Source: Ardenticatenaceae bacterium
GTDB lineage: Bacteria; Chloroflexota; Anaerolineae; Promineifilales; Promineifilaceae
Length of the DNA: 64,000 bases
Assembly (NCBI GenBank): GCA_020634215.1
Contig: JACKCD010000010.1
Location: 61,752-125,751, forward strand
Direction of reading: 5' to 3'
Shown: positions 17,217 through 26,077 of the stretch, in pieces
Layout: each line of letters opens with the position of its first letter
How positions within the stretch are numbered: position 1 is the first letter of the stretch
The notes under the pieces: generated by a model
Told to the model about the DNA's origin: nothing
The model's input: the letters and a program-made list of their open reading frames with translations, nothing else
Databases searched by the model: none
Made by a program: the position numbers and the translations under genes

Positions 17217-18076
17217 TTTTGTAACAGTGCTAAGGCTTGGGTTTTTATTTGGTCGGACAACAACGAGCTGGCGACAACGGCCGTTTGCACCATCTTTTTG
17301 GTCATAAACGGCCGTTCCCCCGCCCACACCGGGTGCGCCACCTCCCCAAAAATATCCCGCATCGCCGCCGGTGCCAAATCAAACAGCTTGCCTCCCAAAC
17401 TGGGCCACACCCCCAGCAAATCTGGCGACAAGATGGACATTTGAAACCGGTTTGATGCGGCCATAAACCCCGCATCAAAATCAATGTCGGGGTCAAATGA
17501 TTTCGTGGGGGAAGCCAGGTCAATGTGGGAAACGGCCGTTGCTCCCCCCATCCCCACCTCCAAAATCGCGACCGTCTGCATCAACTGCCGCATCACAAAA
17601 TTCCCCGAAGCCAACGCCCCTGGGTTAATTACCAACACCCCCTCATGCCGATAGACCAGCGGAATGTGCCAATGCCCAAACACCACAATCTCTGCCCCCG
17701 CCCGCTGTGCCTGCGCCACGCTGCGCTGTAGCTTAGGTCGTAAATCATCCCCCACCCGCGAAGCCAACTCCTCGGCGCGGTCTGGATAATGGCTGTGCCA
17801 CAGCAAAATGCGCCGCCCAGCCACCGTCACAAGCTGCTGAAACGGTAGTTCTCGCTGTGCTTCCACCGTGTCATCATTGCCATGCACCGCCACCACCGGG
17901 GCGATGGCACTCAGCTTGTCCAGCACCCACAGTGCCCCCACGTCTCCGGCATGGAGCATTAAATCTACACCGGTTAGGGCGGTAAACAGCCCGTCAGGCA
18001 AGGCGACTAATCGTTCCGGCATGTGGGTGTCGGAAACAAGCCCCAGGCGAACAACAGATTTTATATTTGTACTCAT
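17213..18076 (-). CDS. Calcineurin-like metallophosphoesterase (YfcE/MJ0936-like)
   Basis: A 287-residue protein. Metal-binding motifs appear in order: SDTHMPE, LHAGDVG, HGNDD, HSHYPD and GHWHIP. That is a complete small phosphodiesterase core in residues 1-175. About 110 C-terminal residues, ending in LLSDQIKTQALALLQN, are an extra helical domain without a recognised family. The start at 18076 gives the N-terminus expected for the fold; in-frame sequence further upstream is unrelated. The natural substrate (cyclic nucleotide or phosphodiester) is not known. Confidence 0.88.
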   Translation of the reverse strand: MSTNIKSVVRLGLVSDTHMPERLVALPDGLFTALTGVDLMLHAGDVGALWVLDKLSAIAPVVAVHGNDDTVEAQRELPFQQLVTVAGRRILLWHSHYPDRAEELASRVGDDLRPKLQRSVAQAQRAGAEIVVFGHWHIPLVYRHEGVLVINPGALASGNFVMRQLMQTVAILEVGMGGATAVSHIDLASPTKSFDPDIDFDAGFMAASNRFQMSILSPDLLGVWPSLGGKLFDLAPAAMRDIFGEVAHPVWAGERPFMTKKMVQTAVVASSLLSDQIKTQALALLQN

Positions 18077-18243
18077 GGGGCTGATTGTAGGATGTTGTGG
18101 GCGGTGGGCAAACGGCCGTTTATCTACCATAACCCTATGCTTTTCCACCGCATGGCATTTGCCAAAAGGACTAACACCCGCTTGAAAAATCGCCAGTGAT
18201 CGTTTATCTTTACGTATCAAATAAAAAGCAGGGGCGTCACTTT

Positions 18244-19938
18244 ATGATTCAACCATTTCACAAGCTGCCTAACCAGGAGCCAGCCGCTCATATTCCTCTA
18301 CAGCGTGACATTCTCGCTATGGTTGCTGCGGGTAAGCCCCTTGCCCAGGTTTTGGAAGCATTGTGTTACCTAATCGAGCAGCAATCGCCCGAAGCAATGT
18401 GTTCCATTTTGCTCATGGATCCGCTGCACAACGTTTTACGAACAGGTGCTGGCCCCAGCTTGCCCCCAGCCTACGCCGCCGCTCTAGACGGCTTAACAGT
18501 GGACAACTGCGCCGGTTCCTGTGGTACGGCCGCTTTTCGGCGCGAACCCGTTATTGTCTCCGATGTTGCCAATGACCCGCTTTGGCGGCCTTTCCGTGAA
18601 CTTGCCAGTACCTATCATATTCGTGCTTGTTGGTCTACCCCGTTTTTCTCCTCGCGGGGCAGCGTATTAGGCACCTTTGCTATCTCCCACACCAAACCGT
18701 CTGAACCAACTTCCATTCATTTGGAATTGATGGATGTAGCTGCTTACCTTGCCAGCATTGCTGTTGAGCGGCAGCATCAGGACGAGGCACTGTTACAAAC
18801 GCAAAAGCTGGAAAGCCTGGGGGTGCTGGCTGGTGGCATTGCCCATGATTTTAACAATCTGCTGGTTGCCATTCTGGGGCAATCGGCTTTGGCGCGGCGA
18901 CGTGCTGACCCCGAAAGCCGTGTTCAATATCATTTGGATAAGGTGATTACGGCGGCAGAACGTGCCAAGCAGTTGACGCAGCAGTTGCTTGCCTACACAG
19001 GCGGCGGCTATGTGCAAACAGGAACGGTCAACTTTAACGATCTCATTTCAGAAAATCTCCACTTGCTCCAGGTTGCCATTCCCAAGCAAGTGACGCTCGA
19101 AACTCATCTGGCTTCGTCTTTGCCCATTATTAAGGCCGACCCTAGCCAGATGCAGCAAGTGGTGATGAATCTCATCATCAATGCGGCTGAAGCGATGAGT
19201 GATAAGGCGGGGAAAGTTGTGGTGCGTACAGGGGTGCACCAACTGACACGTGAAGAGCCAGCCTTTACTCGTTACACCAATGAGCCACTAGCGCTTGGTC
19301 ACTATGTGTGGTTGGAGGTGAGCGATACGGGCGTGGGGATGTCACCGGAGACGATTCTCAAAATTTTTGACCCATTTTTTTCTACCAAGCTAACGGGGCG
19401 AGGGCTGGGGCTGGCGGCGGTGCTGGGCATTATGCGGCGGCATCAGGGAGGATTGCGGGTCATTAGCGAGGTCGGGCGAGGGACGGCGTTTACGCTACTT
19501 TTTCCGGCACCTCCCGGAACCGGCGAGCCAGCCAATGCGCCCGTTAATTCTCCTGCTGAGGTTATATTCTCTCTTTCGGGCACCATTTTGGTCATTGATG
19601 ATGAGGAGATAGTGCGGCAGTCGGTGAGTGATATGTTGATTGAACAGGGTATGGTGGTGTTAACGGCCGTTAACGGCCAAGATGGCATCACCACCTACCA
19701 ACAACACCAAGATATTATCCACCTCATCATCCTTGACCTTTCCATGCCCGGCCTTTCCGGCGAAGAAACCTTCCACGCCCTCAAAGCGATCAACCCCGCT
19801 GCTAAAATCCTCCTTTCCTCCGGCTACGACGAAATCCAGTCCGTAGATCGCATTCGCACTGTCGAAGCCGTGGGCTTTATCCAGAAACCCTACCATCCCA
19901 ACGATCTTTTCGCTGAGCTACAAAAGCAGCTTTCTTAA
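18244..19938 (+). CDS. Soluble hybrid histidine kinase: GAF - HisKA - HATPase - receiver
   Basis: A 564-residue cytoplasmic sensor. An N-terminal GAF domain covers about residues 25-185 (CSILLMDP, SCGTAAFRREPVIVSDV). The phospho-acceptor His lies in GGIAHDFNNLL. ATP-binding motifs follow: N in VVMNLIINAAEA, DTGVGM, and GRGLGLAAVLGIM. A C-terminal receiver domain has the acceptor Asp in LIILDLSMPG and Lys in FIQKPY. A GGGG site precedes the ATG at 18244; a GTG at 18196 is an alternative. There is no transmembrane segment and no adjacent response regulator, so the output partner is elsewhere. Its ligand could be a small molecule or redox state. Confidence 0.93.
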   Translation: MIQPFHKLPNQEPAAHIPLQRDILAMVAAGKPLAQVLEALCYLIEQQSPEAMCSILLMDPLHNVLRTGAGPSLPPAYAAALDGLTVDNCAGSCGTAAFRREPVIVSDVANDPLWRPFRELASTYHIRACWSTPFFSSRGSVLGTFAISHTKPSEPTSIHLELMDVAAYLASIAVERQHQDEALLQTQKLESLGVLAGGIAHDFNNLLVAILGQSALARRRADPESRVQYHLDKVITAAERAKQLTQQLLAYTGGGYVQTGTVNFNDLISENLHLLQVAIPKQVTLETHLASSLPIIKADPSQMQQVVMNLIINAAEAMSDKAGKVVVRTGVHQLTREEPAFTRYTNEPLALGHYVWLEVSDTGVGMSPETILKIFDPFFSTKLTGRGLGLAAVLGIMRRHQGGLRVISEVGRGTAFTLLFPAPPGTGEPANAPVNSPAEVIFSLSGTILVIDDEEIVRQSVSDMLIEQGMVVLTAVNGQDGITTYQQHQDIIHLIILDLSMPGLSGEETFHALKAINPAAKILLSSGYDEIQSVDRIRTVEAVGFIQKPYHPNDLFAELQKQLS

Positions 19939-20011
19939 ACCCACCACCATTCCCTATCCAGCTCCCAATTGGGTAGCTTTTGACAGCAAAATAAGGGTAA
20001 AACACCGTTCA

Positions 20012-20043
20012 GAAGCGTTGCCCACCAGCAACGCTTCCTTTTT
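20012..20043 (+). terminator. Terminator after the histidine kinase
   Basis: GAAGCGTTGC and GCAACGCTTC form a perfect 10-bp stem with a 6-nt loop, followed by CCTTTTTG. Confidence 0.88.
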
Positions 20044-20080
20044 GCCTGTGTTTATTTGTTACAGAAAAAGGTTGGGAAAC

Positions 20081-20137
20081 TAAGAGACTAGGAGACTAGG
20101 CGTATAATGCTCTCTCAATCTCCAATCGCCAATCTCG
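20081..20137. repeat. Degenerate word repeats (GAGACTAG and AATCTCCAATC) before HMG-CoA reductase
   Basis: Short reiterated words, the second half belonging to the GGAGATT family. A perfect TATAAT (20103-20108) falls inside, without a matching -35, so it may or may not be a promoter. Confidence 0.5.
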
Positions 20138-20179
20138 TACACTTTTACCCTGATAATTTCCACGGAGGACAAGAAATCT

Positions 20180-21466
20180 GTGACTGAAAAGTCTTCACGT
20201 TTGCCTGGGTTTTACCAATTATCGCTTGAACAACGGCTAGAGATGGTGGCCGACTGGGCAGGGCTGACCGCAGAGGAATGCCAGCACCTGTCCCACATTG
20301 GCCTGCCGGCTAGCCAGGCAGACAAAATGATTGAGAATACGCTGGGGACATTTGAGCTGCCGCTGGGGATTGCCGTGAACTTTCTGGTTAACGGGCGCGA
20401 CTATTTGATTCCTATGGCCGTCGAAGAACCCAGCGTGCTGGCCGCCGTCAGCCACGCCGCCAAACTCATTCGTGAGGGGGGCGGTTTCCACACCTCATCT
20501 ACCGATCCGGTGATGATCGGCCAGATTCAGGTGCTGGACATGCCCGACATGGAAGCGGCGATGGTGGCGTTGGCGGCTAACAAACAACAGCTTATGGACG
20601 AGGCCAATGCGTGCAGCCAAAGCATTGTCAAGCGGGGGGGCGGGGCGCGGGATATTGAGATACGGCCGTTTCCACAAACGGCCGTTGGCCCCATGCTCGT
20701 CGTCCACCTGCTCTACGACACCCGCGATGCTATGGGAGCCAACGCCATCAACACCGCCGTCGAAGCCATCGCCCCGCTAGTGGCCGACCTGACCGACGGC
20801 CGCACCAACCTCCGCATCCTTTCCAACCTCACCGACCGGCGGCTGGCAACCGCCCGCTGCACCATTCCGGCGGCCTCGCTTGCTAAACACGGCATTTCCG
20901 GTCACGAAGCGGCGCAGTTTATCGCCGAAGCCAACGAATTTGCTGTGGTAGACTCGTACCGGGCGGCAACCCACAACAAGGGGATTATGAACGGGATTGA
21001 TGCGGTTTGTTTGGCAACGGGCAACGATTGGCGGGCGATTGAGGCGGGGGCACATGCGTATGCGGCCAGAAACGGCCGTTATTCCGCCCTCACCGACTGG
21101 CACGTAGACGCAAACGGCGACCTCAGCGGCGAAATCACCCTGCCTATGGCCGTCGGCATCGTTGGCGGAGCCACTAAAGTCCACCCCGTTGCTAAAGTCG
21201 CCCTCAAAATCCTCGGCGTAGACTCTGCCGCCGAACTGGGTGAAGTGATGGCCTGCGTTGGGCTGGCGCAAAACCTCGCCGCCATCAAAGCCCTCGCCAC
21301 CGTCGGCATCCAAAAAGGCCACATGCGGATGCACGCCCGTCAGGTTGCCCTGGCCGCTGGAGCCGTGGATGGTCAGGTACAGCGCATCGCTGACTTGCTT
21401 GTGCAAGAACAAAACATTCGCGTTGATCGCGCAAAGGAACTTTTGTCAGTAATCAGTAATCGGTAA
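20180..21466 (+). CDS. mvaA: Hydroxymethylglutaryl-CoA reductase, class II
   Basis: A 428-residue enzyme linking HMG-CoA and mevalonate. The catalytic residues of class II enzymes are visible: Glu83 in VEEPSVLAAVS, Lys in THNKGIMNGIDAV with the Asp just after, and His in GHMRMHARQ. The cofactor motif DTRDAMGANAIN is present. The start is GTG at 20180, with GGAGG 11-12 nt upstream. Followed by HMG-CoA synthase, it should work in the synthetic direction (isoprenoid supply). The last codons (VISNR then stop) are themselves made from the GTAATC word repeat, so the intergenic element supplies the stop codon. Confidence 0.95.
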   Translation: MTEKSSRLPGFYQLSLEQRLEMVADWAGLTAEECQHLSHIGLPASQADKMIENTLGTFELPLGIAVNFLVNGRDYLIPMAVEEPSVLAAVSHAAKLIREGGGFHTSSTDPVMIGQIQVLDMPDMEAAMVALAANKQQLMDEANACSQSIVKRGGGARDIEIRPFPQTAVGPMLVVHLLYDTRDAMGANAINTAVEAIAPLVADLTDGRTNLRILSNLTDRRLATARCTIPAASLAKHGISGHEAAQFIAEANEFAVVDSYRAATHNKGIMNGIDAVCLATGNDWRAIEAGAHAYAARNGRYSALTDWHVDANGDLSGEITLPMAVGIVGGATKVHPVAKVALKILGVDSAAELGEVMACVGLAQNLAAIKALATVGIQKGHMRMHARQVALAAGAVDGQVQRIADLLVQEQNIRVDRAKELLSVISNR

Positions 21467-21532
21467 TCAGTAAACAGTTTGTGAACTGTTTACTGTCTAC
21501 TGATTACTGATTACTGGTCACTGATTACTGAA
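21446..21532. repeat. Word-repeat hairpin (GTAATC family) between HMGR and HMGS
   Basis: CAGTAATCAGTAATCGG words are followed by inverted CTGATTACTGATTACTGG words. The left end lies inside the HMG-CoA reductase ORF. Confidence 0.88.
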
Positions 21533-21562
21533 ATGGACGGATATAGACCAGAAGATGGATTG

Positions 21563-22609
21563 ATGAAACCTGATAAGGAAGTGGGTATCGTGGGTTATGG
21601 TGCCTACGTGCCGCGCTATCGGTTGCCAGCAACGGCCGTTTCCCAAATGTGGACTGACGGCGAAGGCGGCACCCCGATCAAAGAAAAAGCTGTGAATGGC
21701 CTCGACGAAGACGTGATTACCATGTCGGTCGAAGCCGCCCGCAACACTTTGTTGCGAGCGCAGATTAACCCCCAACACATTCGTGCCGTTTGGATTGGTA
21801 GCGAGAGCCATCCCTACGCTGTCAAACCTAGCAGCACCATAGTTGCTGAAGCCATCGGTGCCGTTCCCAACACGCTGGGTGCCGACTGGGAATTTGCCTG
21901 CAAGGCGGGCACGGAAGCGATGCAGGCCGCAATGGGCGTGGTTGGCTCCGGCATGGCACGGTATGCTATGTCCATTGGCATGGACACCGCCCAAGGCCGC
22001 CCCGGCGACGCGCTGGAATACACCGCCGCCGCTGGTGGCGCGGCCGTTCTCATTGGCCCCGCCGCCGAATCCGTTGCCATCATCAACGGCTCCTACTCCT
22101 ACGTCACCGACACCCCTGACTTTTGGCGGCGTGCCCACGCCACCTACCCCTCCCACGGCGACCGCTTCACGGGTGAACCGGCCTACTTCAAACACGTTAC
22201 CACCGCTGCCCGCGCCATGATGGAAGCCATGGGAACCACCTCGGCTGACTACGATTGGGCCGTGTTTCACCAGCCCAACGCCAAATTCCCGCAGCGTGCC
22301 GCCCAAGAACTCGGCTTTTCCGCCGAGCAAATTGCCCCCGGTCTGCTCAGCCCGCGCATTGGCAACACCTATTCCGGCTCTTCTATCATTGGCCTTACCG
22401 CCATTTTGGACGTAGCCCAGCCCGGCGACCGCATTCTCATGGTCAGCTACGGCTCCGGCTCCGGCTCCGATGCCTTTGACCTAACCGTAACCGAGCGACT
22501 GCTGGAAGTGCGTGACCGCGCCCCCAGCACCGAAACCTACATCGCCCGCCGCACGGAAATTGATTACGCTACGTATACGCGGTTTAGAGAAAAGATTAAG
22601 ATGAACTAA
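21563..22609 (+). CDS. Hydroxymethylglutaryl-CoA synthase, archaeal type
   Basis: About 348 residues from the ATG at 21563 (an ATG at 21533 would add ten). It condenses acetoacetyl-CoA and acetyl-CoA to HMG-CoA. The nucleophile is Cys113 in EFACKAGTEAMQ, and the His lies in FHQPNAKFP. The opening VGIVGYGAYVPRYR and the GNTYSGSSIIGLTAILD motif match the archaeal family, which forms a complex with a thiolase and a DUF35 protein; both are the next genes here. The active site looks intact, unlike that of the thiolase-like neighbour. Confidence 0.93.
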   Translation: MKPDKEVGIVGYGAYVPRYRLPATAVSQMWTDGEGGTPIKEKAVNGLDEDVITMSVEAARNTLLRAQINPQHIRAVWIGSESHPYAVKPSSTIVAEAIGAVPNTLGADWEFACKAGTEAMQAAMGVVGSGMARYAMSIGMDTAQGRPGDALEYTAAAGGAAVLIGPAAESVAIINGSYSYVTDTPDFWRRAHATYPSHGDRFTGEPAYFKHVTTAARAMMEAMGTTSADYDWAVFHQPNAKFPQRAAQELGFSAEQIAPGLLSPRIGNTYSGSSIIGLTAILDVAQPGDRILMVSYGSGSGSDAFDLTVTERLLEVRDRAPSTETYIARRTEIDYATYTRFREKIKMN

Positions 22610-22611
22610 AA

Positions 22612-22692
22612 GGCGATTGGAGATTAGAGATTAGAGATTGTCAACCTTCATCAATCTCCAATCTCCAATCCCCAATCCCCAATCTCCCTTAT
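22612..22692. repeat. Word-repeat hairpin (GGAGATT family) between HMGS and thiolase
   Basis: GGAGATTAGAGATTAGAG words and inverted AATCTCCAATCTCC words fill the gap up to the thiolase start at 22694. Confidence 0.88.
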
Positions 22693-22693
22693 C

Positions 22694-23845
22694 ATGACAA
22701 ACGTATCAATCATTGGCCTCGGCCAAACAGATGTAAAAGAACATTGGCAAACGTCGCTGCGCCATTTGGCATGGTATGCCATTGAAGCGGCGTTGGACAA
22801 TGCCCATATCAATAAAGTAGACGGCATTTTTGTTGCCAACATGCTGGCTGGCCCGCTCAGCGGACAGCAGCATTTGGGGGCACTCATTGCCGATTTTTCC
22901 GGGCTGCGCGGTGTGGAAGCGGTGACGGTGGAAGCCGCCGACGCTTCCGGCGGAGCCGCGCTGCGTCAGGCGGTGATGGCGGTGCAAAGCGGCCTTATGG
23001 AAACGGCACTGGTTGTTGGCGTGGAAAAGATGACCGATCTGGTTGGTTCTCCCGTCACCTCTGCCTTGGCGCTGGCGCTTGATGCTGACTATGAAACGGT
23101 TCACGGCATGACCCCAGCCGCTGTCGGAGCACTGCTGATGCGCCGCTATATGTACGAATATGGGGTGCAGGTGGCCGATTTTGCTGGCTTTAGCGTCAAC
23201 GCCCACGCCAACGGTGCGGTTAATCCGCTGGCGATGTTCCGCAACAAGCTGCGGGCTGACCGTTTTGCCTCGGCTCCGCTGGTGGCTGACCCGGTGACGC
23301 TATTTGATGCTGCCCCAACGGGCGACGGCGCGGCGGCGGTGATTGTAACCAACTATGAACGGGCGCAGGATATGGTGCCGCAGCCGATTCGCATTGCTGG
23401 TTCGGCCATTGCCACCGACACGCTGGCAATTCATGACCGCAAGGAGATGCTGTGGCTGGCGGCAGCGCAAAAGAGCGCGGCCAGGGCAATGGCGGCGGCG
23501 GGCGTGAGCCACGACGATATTGACGTGCTGGAACTGCACGATGCCTTTACGGTGCTGGCGGCGTTGTCGCTGGAGGCGATCGGCTTTGCCGAACGGGGCG
23601 AAGGGTGGAAGCTGGCGCGGGATGGTGAGATTGGCAGAAACGGCCGTATTCCCATCAGCACCTTTGGCGGCCTAAAAGCGCGGGGCAACCCCGGCGGCGC
23701 GACGGGTGTTTACCAAATTGTAGAGGTGGCGCGGCAGCTTCGCGGTGAAGCCGGTGACAACCAAGTGTCTGGGGCAACGATTGGTATGGCGCAATGTTTG
23801 GGAAGCGCAGGCGCAACGGCCGTTACGCATGTGTTGAGCAAGTAA
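22694..23845 (+). CDS. Archaeal-type thiolase homologue lacking the usual catalytic Cys and GHP His
   Basis: A 383-residue thiolase-fold protein in the position of the acetoacetyl-CoA thiolase of archaeal-type mevalonate operons. GVEKMTD, NPLAMFRNK, ELHDAF and GGLKARG motifs are present. At the nucleophile site, where thiolases normally read EAACxSGG, it reads EAADASGG (Asp83, codon 22940-22942). The usual GHP motif reads GNP (Asn332, codon 23687-23689). Both substitutions are clear in sequence and the frame is clean. Either this is a subfamily with a different mechanism or a non-catalytic scaffold for the HMGS/DUF35 complex; if inactive, acetoacetyl-CoA must come from another thiolase. Confidence 0.88.
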   Translation: MTNVSIIGLGQTDVKEHWQTSLRHLAWYAIEAALDNAHINKVDGIFVANMLAGPLSGQQHLGALIADFSGLRGVEAVTVEAADASGGAALRQAVMAVQSGLMETALVVGVEKMTDLVGSPVTSALALALDADYETVHGMTPAAVGALLMRRYMYEYGVQVADFAGFSVNAHANGAVNPLAMFRNKLRADRFASAPLVADPVTLFDAAPTGDGAAAVIVTNYERAQDMVPQPIRIAGSAIATDTLAIHDRKEMLWLAAAQKSAARAMAAAGVSHDDIDVLELHDAFTVLAALSLEAIGFAERGEGWKLARDGEIGRNGRIPISTFGGLKARGNPGGATGVYQIVEVARQLRGEAGDNQVSGATIGMAQCLGSAGATAVTHVLSK

Positions 23846-23900
23846 CAGGTAACAAGTGGCAGGTCACAAGCAATCTTTACCTGCTGCTTGTTACCTGCAA
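23845..23900. repeat. Word-repeat hairpin (GGTAACA family) between thiolase and DUF35
   Basis: AACAGGTAACAAGTGGCAGG pairs with inverted ACCTGCTGCTTGTTACCTG. It begins at the thiolase stop codon. Confidence 0.85.
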
Positions 23901-24076
23901 AACTGCCCAAAAAGCACGTTTTTAGCTTGTACAACCTGTCTAATGGCATAAGGCTTTGATAGCTTTTGACAGGATTTTTGCTCTCACTGGCAGTGAATGA
24001 GAGAAAAGATGTGGATAATACCCAACTGAAATTAACCTGAGGCGGCGATTTGATTCGCTTTGGAGGTCAAACAAAA

Positions 24077-24478
24077 ATGGAAGTATCACGCCACTGGCGT
24101 TTAAACGAACAACGATATGCTTTGATTGGGGAAACCTGTGATTCTTGCGGCACCAAGCTGTTTCCCCCCCGCGACGTTTGCCTGGAGTGCGAAGCTCCGG
24201 CCAAGGAACTTTACACATTTACGGGTGTAGGTGAAATTTACTCCTATACAACGGTATATGAAGCCCCCGCTGGTTTTGCTGAATATGCCCCCTACACGGT
24301 TGCATTGGTGAAGCTGGAAGAAGGGCCAGTGGTGACGGCGCAGTTGACCGATGTTGCCAAAGCTGACCTCCACATTGGCATGAAGGTGGAAATGGTGACG
24401 CGCAAGCTGCGGACGGATGGGTCGGAAGGGATGATTATTTACGGCTATAAGTTCCGCCCGCAGTTAGAGATGGCATAA
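24077..24478 (+). CDS. DUF35/OB-fold zinc-ribbon acyl-CoA-associated protein
   Basis: A 133-residue protein with an N-terminal rubredoxin-like zinc ribbon (CDSC then CLEC) and a C-terminal OB-fold (ETCDSCGTKLFPPRD, YTVALVKLEEGPVV). In archaea the DUF35 protein bridges thiolase and HMG-CoA synthase to channel acetoacetyl-CoA, and gene order here supports the same role. GGAGG lies 10 nt before the ATG at 24077; in-frame sequence to 24050 is not family-like. It may have its own transcription unit because 230 bp separate it from the thiolase. Confidence 0.9.
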   Translation: MEVSRHWRLNEQRYALIGETCDSCGTKLFPPRDVCLECEAPAKELYTFTGVGEIYSYTTVYEAPAGFAEYAPYTVALVKLEEGPVVTAQLTDVAKADLHIGMKVEMVTRKLRTDGSEGMIIYGYKFRPQLEMA

Positions 24479-24545
24479 TCGGTTTGTGTTGAACCACGAT
24501 CTAAATGAATTTCTCGCCTGTGCGGGAATGATGGTTGGTGTGGAT

Positions 24546-24572
24546 AAGCCCGCTTTTATAGCGGGCTTTTTT
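24546..24572 (+). terminator. Terminator after the mevalonate cluster
   Basis: AAGCCCGC/GCGGGCTT, an 8-bp stem with a 7-nt loop, followed by TTTT. It lies between two convergent transcription units. Confidence 0.9.
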
Positions 24573-24616
24573 GATCCAGCCGTACAAAGCCCCAATTTGA
24601 TTATTTTTATGCGGGA

Positions 24617-26077
24617 TTAGGGAAACGGCCGTTCTGTCCATTGCAGCGCGTCAACCGGCACATTGTGGATCCGCAGCTCCCAGTGCAGGTGGGGGCCGTT
24701 GGATAGCCCCGACGAGCCAACCGCGCCAATCGTTTCTCCCGTTGCCACTGCTTGCCCCGGTGTGACAAGCGATTCCGAGAGATGGGAGTAGCTGGTCATG
24801 ATTCCCTGGCCGTGGTTGAGAATGACGGTGAGGCCGCGCACTTCTAGCACGTCGCTAAAGACAACGGTGCCATTGGCCGGAGCCACTACCGGCGTGCCGA
24901 TGCCCCCGGCAAAATCCACGCCAGAGTGGTAGCTGATGACATCGTTGCCGTTGTAGGAACGGCCGTCGCCATACCGCGCTGTGACAAATGTGCTGCTGAG
25001 AACGGGGGTTTGAAACAGCCCACTCCACTGCCGTTCAGCGGTGAATTGGGTGAAGATGGGAGCCAGAACCACTTCCTCGTCGCTGCGAACGGTGGGGTCA
25101 AGCAGGGCGTTGAGCGTTTCCGGCAGGGTGACAAATTGGGTCACATAATCGCTGGGGGCAATTTGCACCGCTTGACTAAAGGTGGCTTGGCTGCCGTTGG
25201 CAATGCCCAGCGGATAGTTTCCGGGTGGGGTGAAGGCATCAATGCCAATGAACGCTATGTGGCCGCTTTCGCTGGGGATAAAATGGAGAATTTGGTCGCC
25301 AAGATGCCCGGTGGGTGGGTCGTTGGCGACGCTTTGGACGGAAATAACGGCCGTTTGTCCCGGCTTCAACGGCAGCGGGTCAACAGCGACATCGAGCAAA
25401 TCACCCGGTAGGTCGCGGTAAGGGGTGGTGGCGGGGAGCCGCAGCCGCTGGCCGGGGAACAGGTAGGTGGGGTAGGCAAGCTGGTTAGCTGCTATGATGA
25501 CCGTTGGCGAGAGGTTGAAACTGGCGGCAATGGTGAGTAGGCTATCGCCCGATTTGACCAAATATGGCTGGCCGAGAACGGGCTGGGGCGCAGCCGAGCC
25601 GGTACGGCTGACAAGGCTGAGGGTTTGGCCGACGGTGGGTGGGGTGTTGGGGTTGATGAGCCGGTTGCTTTCGACAAGGGAAACGGCCGTTGTGTTAAAC
25701 TGTTCAGCAATGGCCGCCAGCGTATCGCCAGCCTGCACCGTGTAGAGCGTTGCCACCGCTTCACCGTTGCCGCCAGGAATGACCAGCTCTTGCCCCACAA
25801 ATAGCACATCTTGGTTGGTCAGGTTGTTGACCCGCAGTAAATCCTCTACCGTTAGCCCATACTGCGTGGCAATGACAGTCAAATTCTCCCCCTCGGCCAC
25901 CACATGAACCTGGGGAATGGGCGGCTGTTCCGACTGTGCCAGCAGGGCGCGGGTGGTGATCATTAGCAGAAAAGCCAGCAGGATGGGGGTGATGAGATGA
26001 TGGATTTTGGTGCGTGGTGCGTGGTGCGCAGTTTGTTGTACCTCGTACCACACACCACGTTTATCATGCGTTTTCAT
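24617..26077 (-). CDS. Exported LysM-repeat M23 (LytM-type) endopeptidase
   Basis: A 486-residue exported protein. A hydrophobic stretch at about 28-47 acts as signal/anchor. Three LysM domains follow at about 57-100 (VVAEGENLTVIATQYGL), 111-155 (VQAGDTLAAIAEQFN) and 171-215 (VKSGDSLLTIAASFN). A beta-rich linker leads to a C-terminal LytM domain with zinc ligands in HSGVDFAGG and GPHLHWE. It likely cleaves or remodels peptidoglycan, although loss of a ligand elsewhere cannot be excluded. Residues 8-23 are encoded by the GTGGTGC word repeat, so the real start may be inside or just after it. It overlaps the DUF192 gene by 4 nt. Confidence 0.87.
   Translation of the reverse strand: MKTHDKRGVWYEVQQTAHHAPRTKIHHLITPILLAFLLMITTRALLAQSEQPPIPQVHVVAEGENLTVIATQYGLTVEDLLRVNNLTNQDVLFVGQELVIPGGNGEAVATLYTVQAGDTLAAIAEQFNTTAVSLVESNRLINPNTPPTVGQTLSLVSRTGSAAPQPVLGQPYLVKSGDSLLTIAASFNLSPTVIIAANQLAYPTYLFPGQRLRLPATTPYRDLPGDLLDVAVDPLPLKPGQTAVISVQSVANDPPTGHLGDQILHFIPSESGHIAFIGIDAFTPPGNYPLGIANGSQATFSQAVQIAPSDYVTQFVTLPETLNALLDPTVRSDEEVVLAPIFTQFTAERQWSGLFQTPVLSSTFVTARYGDGRSYNGNDVISYHSGVDFAGGIGTPVVAPANGTVVFSDVLEVRGLTVILNHGQGIMTSYSHLSESLVTPGQAVATGETIGAVGSSGLSNGPHLHWELRIHNVPVDALQWTERPFP
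26009..26060. repeat. Word-repeat hairpin (GTGCGTGG family) inside the 5' end of the M23 peptidase gene
   Basis: TGCGTGGTGCGTGGTGCGC pairs with inverted CTCGTACCACACACCACG. It is read as protein just ahead of the signal peptide. Confidence 0.8.

Noticed and set aside
20103..20108. TATAAT as a promoter for HMG-CoA reductase.
   Set aside because: No -35 at acceptable spacing; it lies within word repeats, so it may be accidental.
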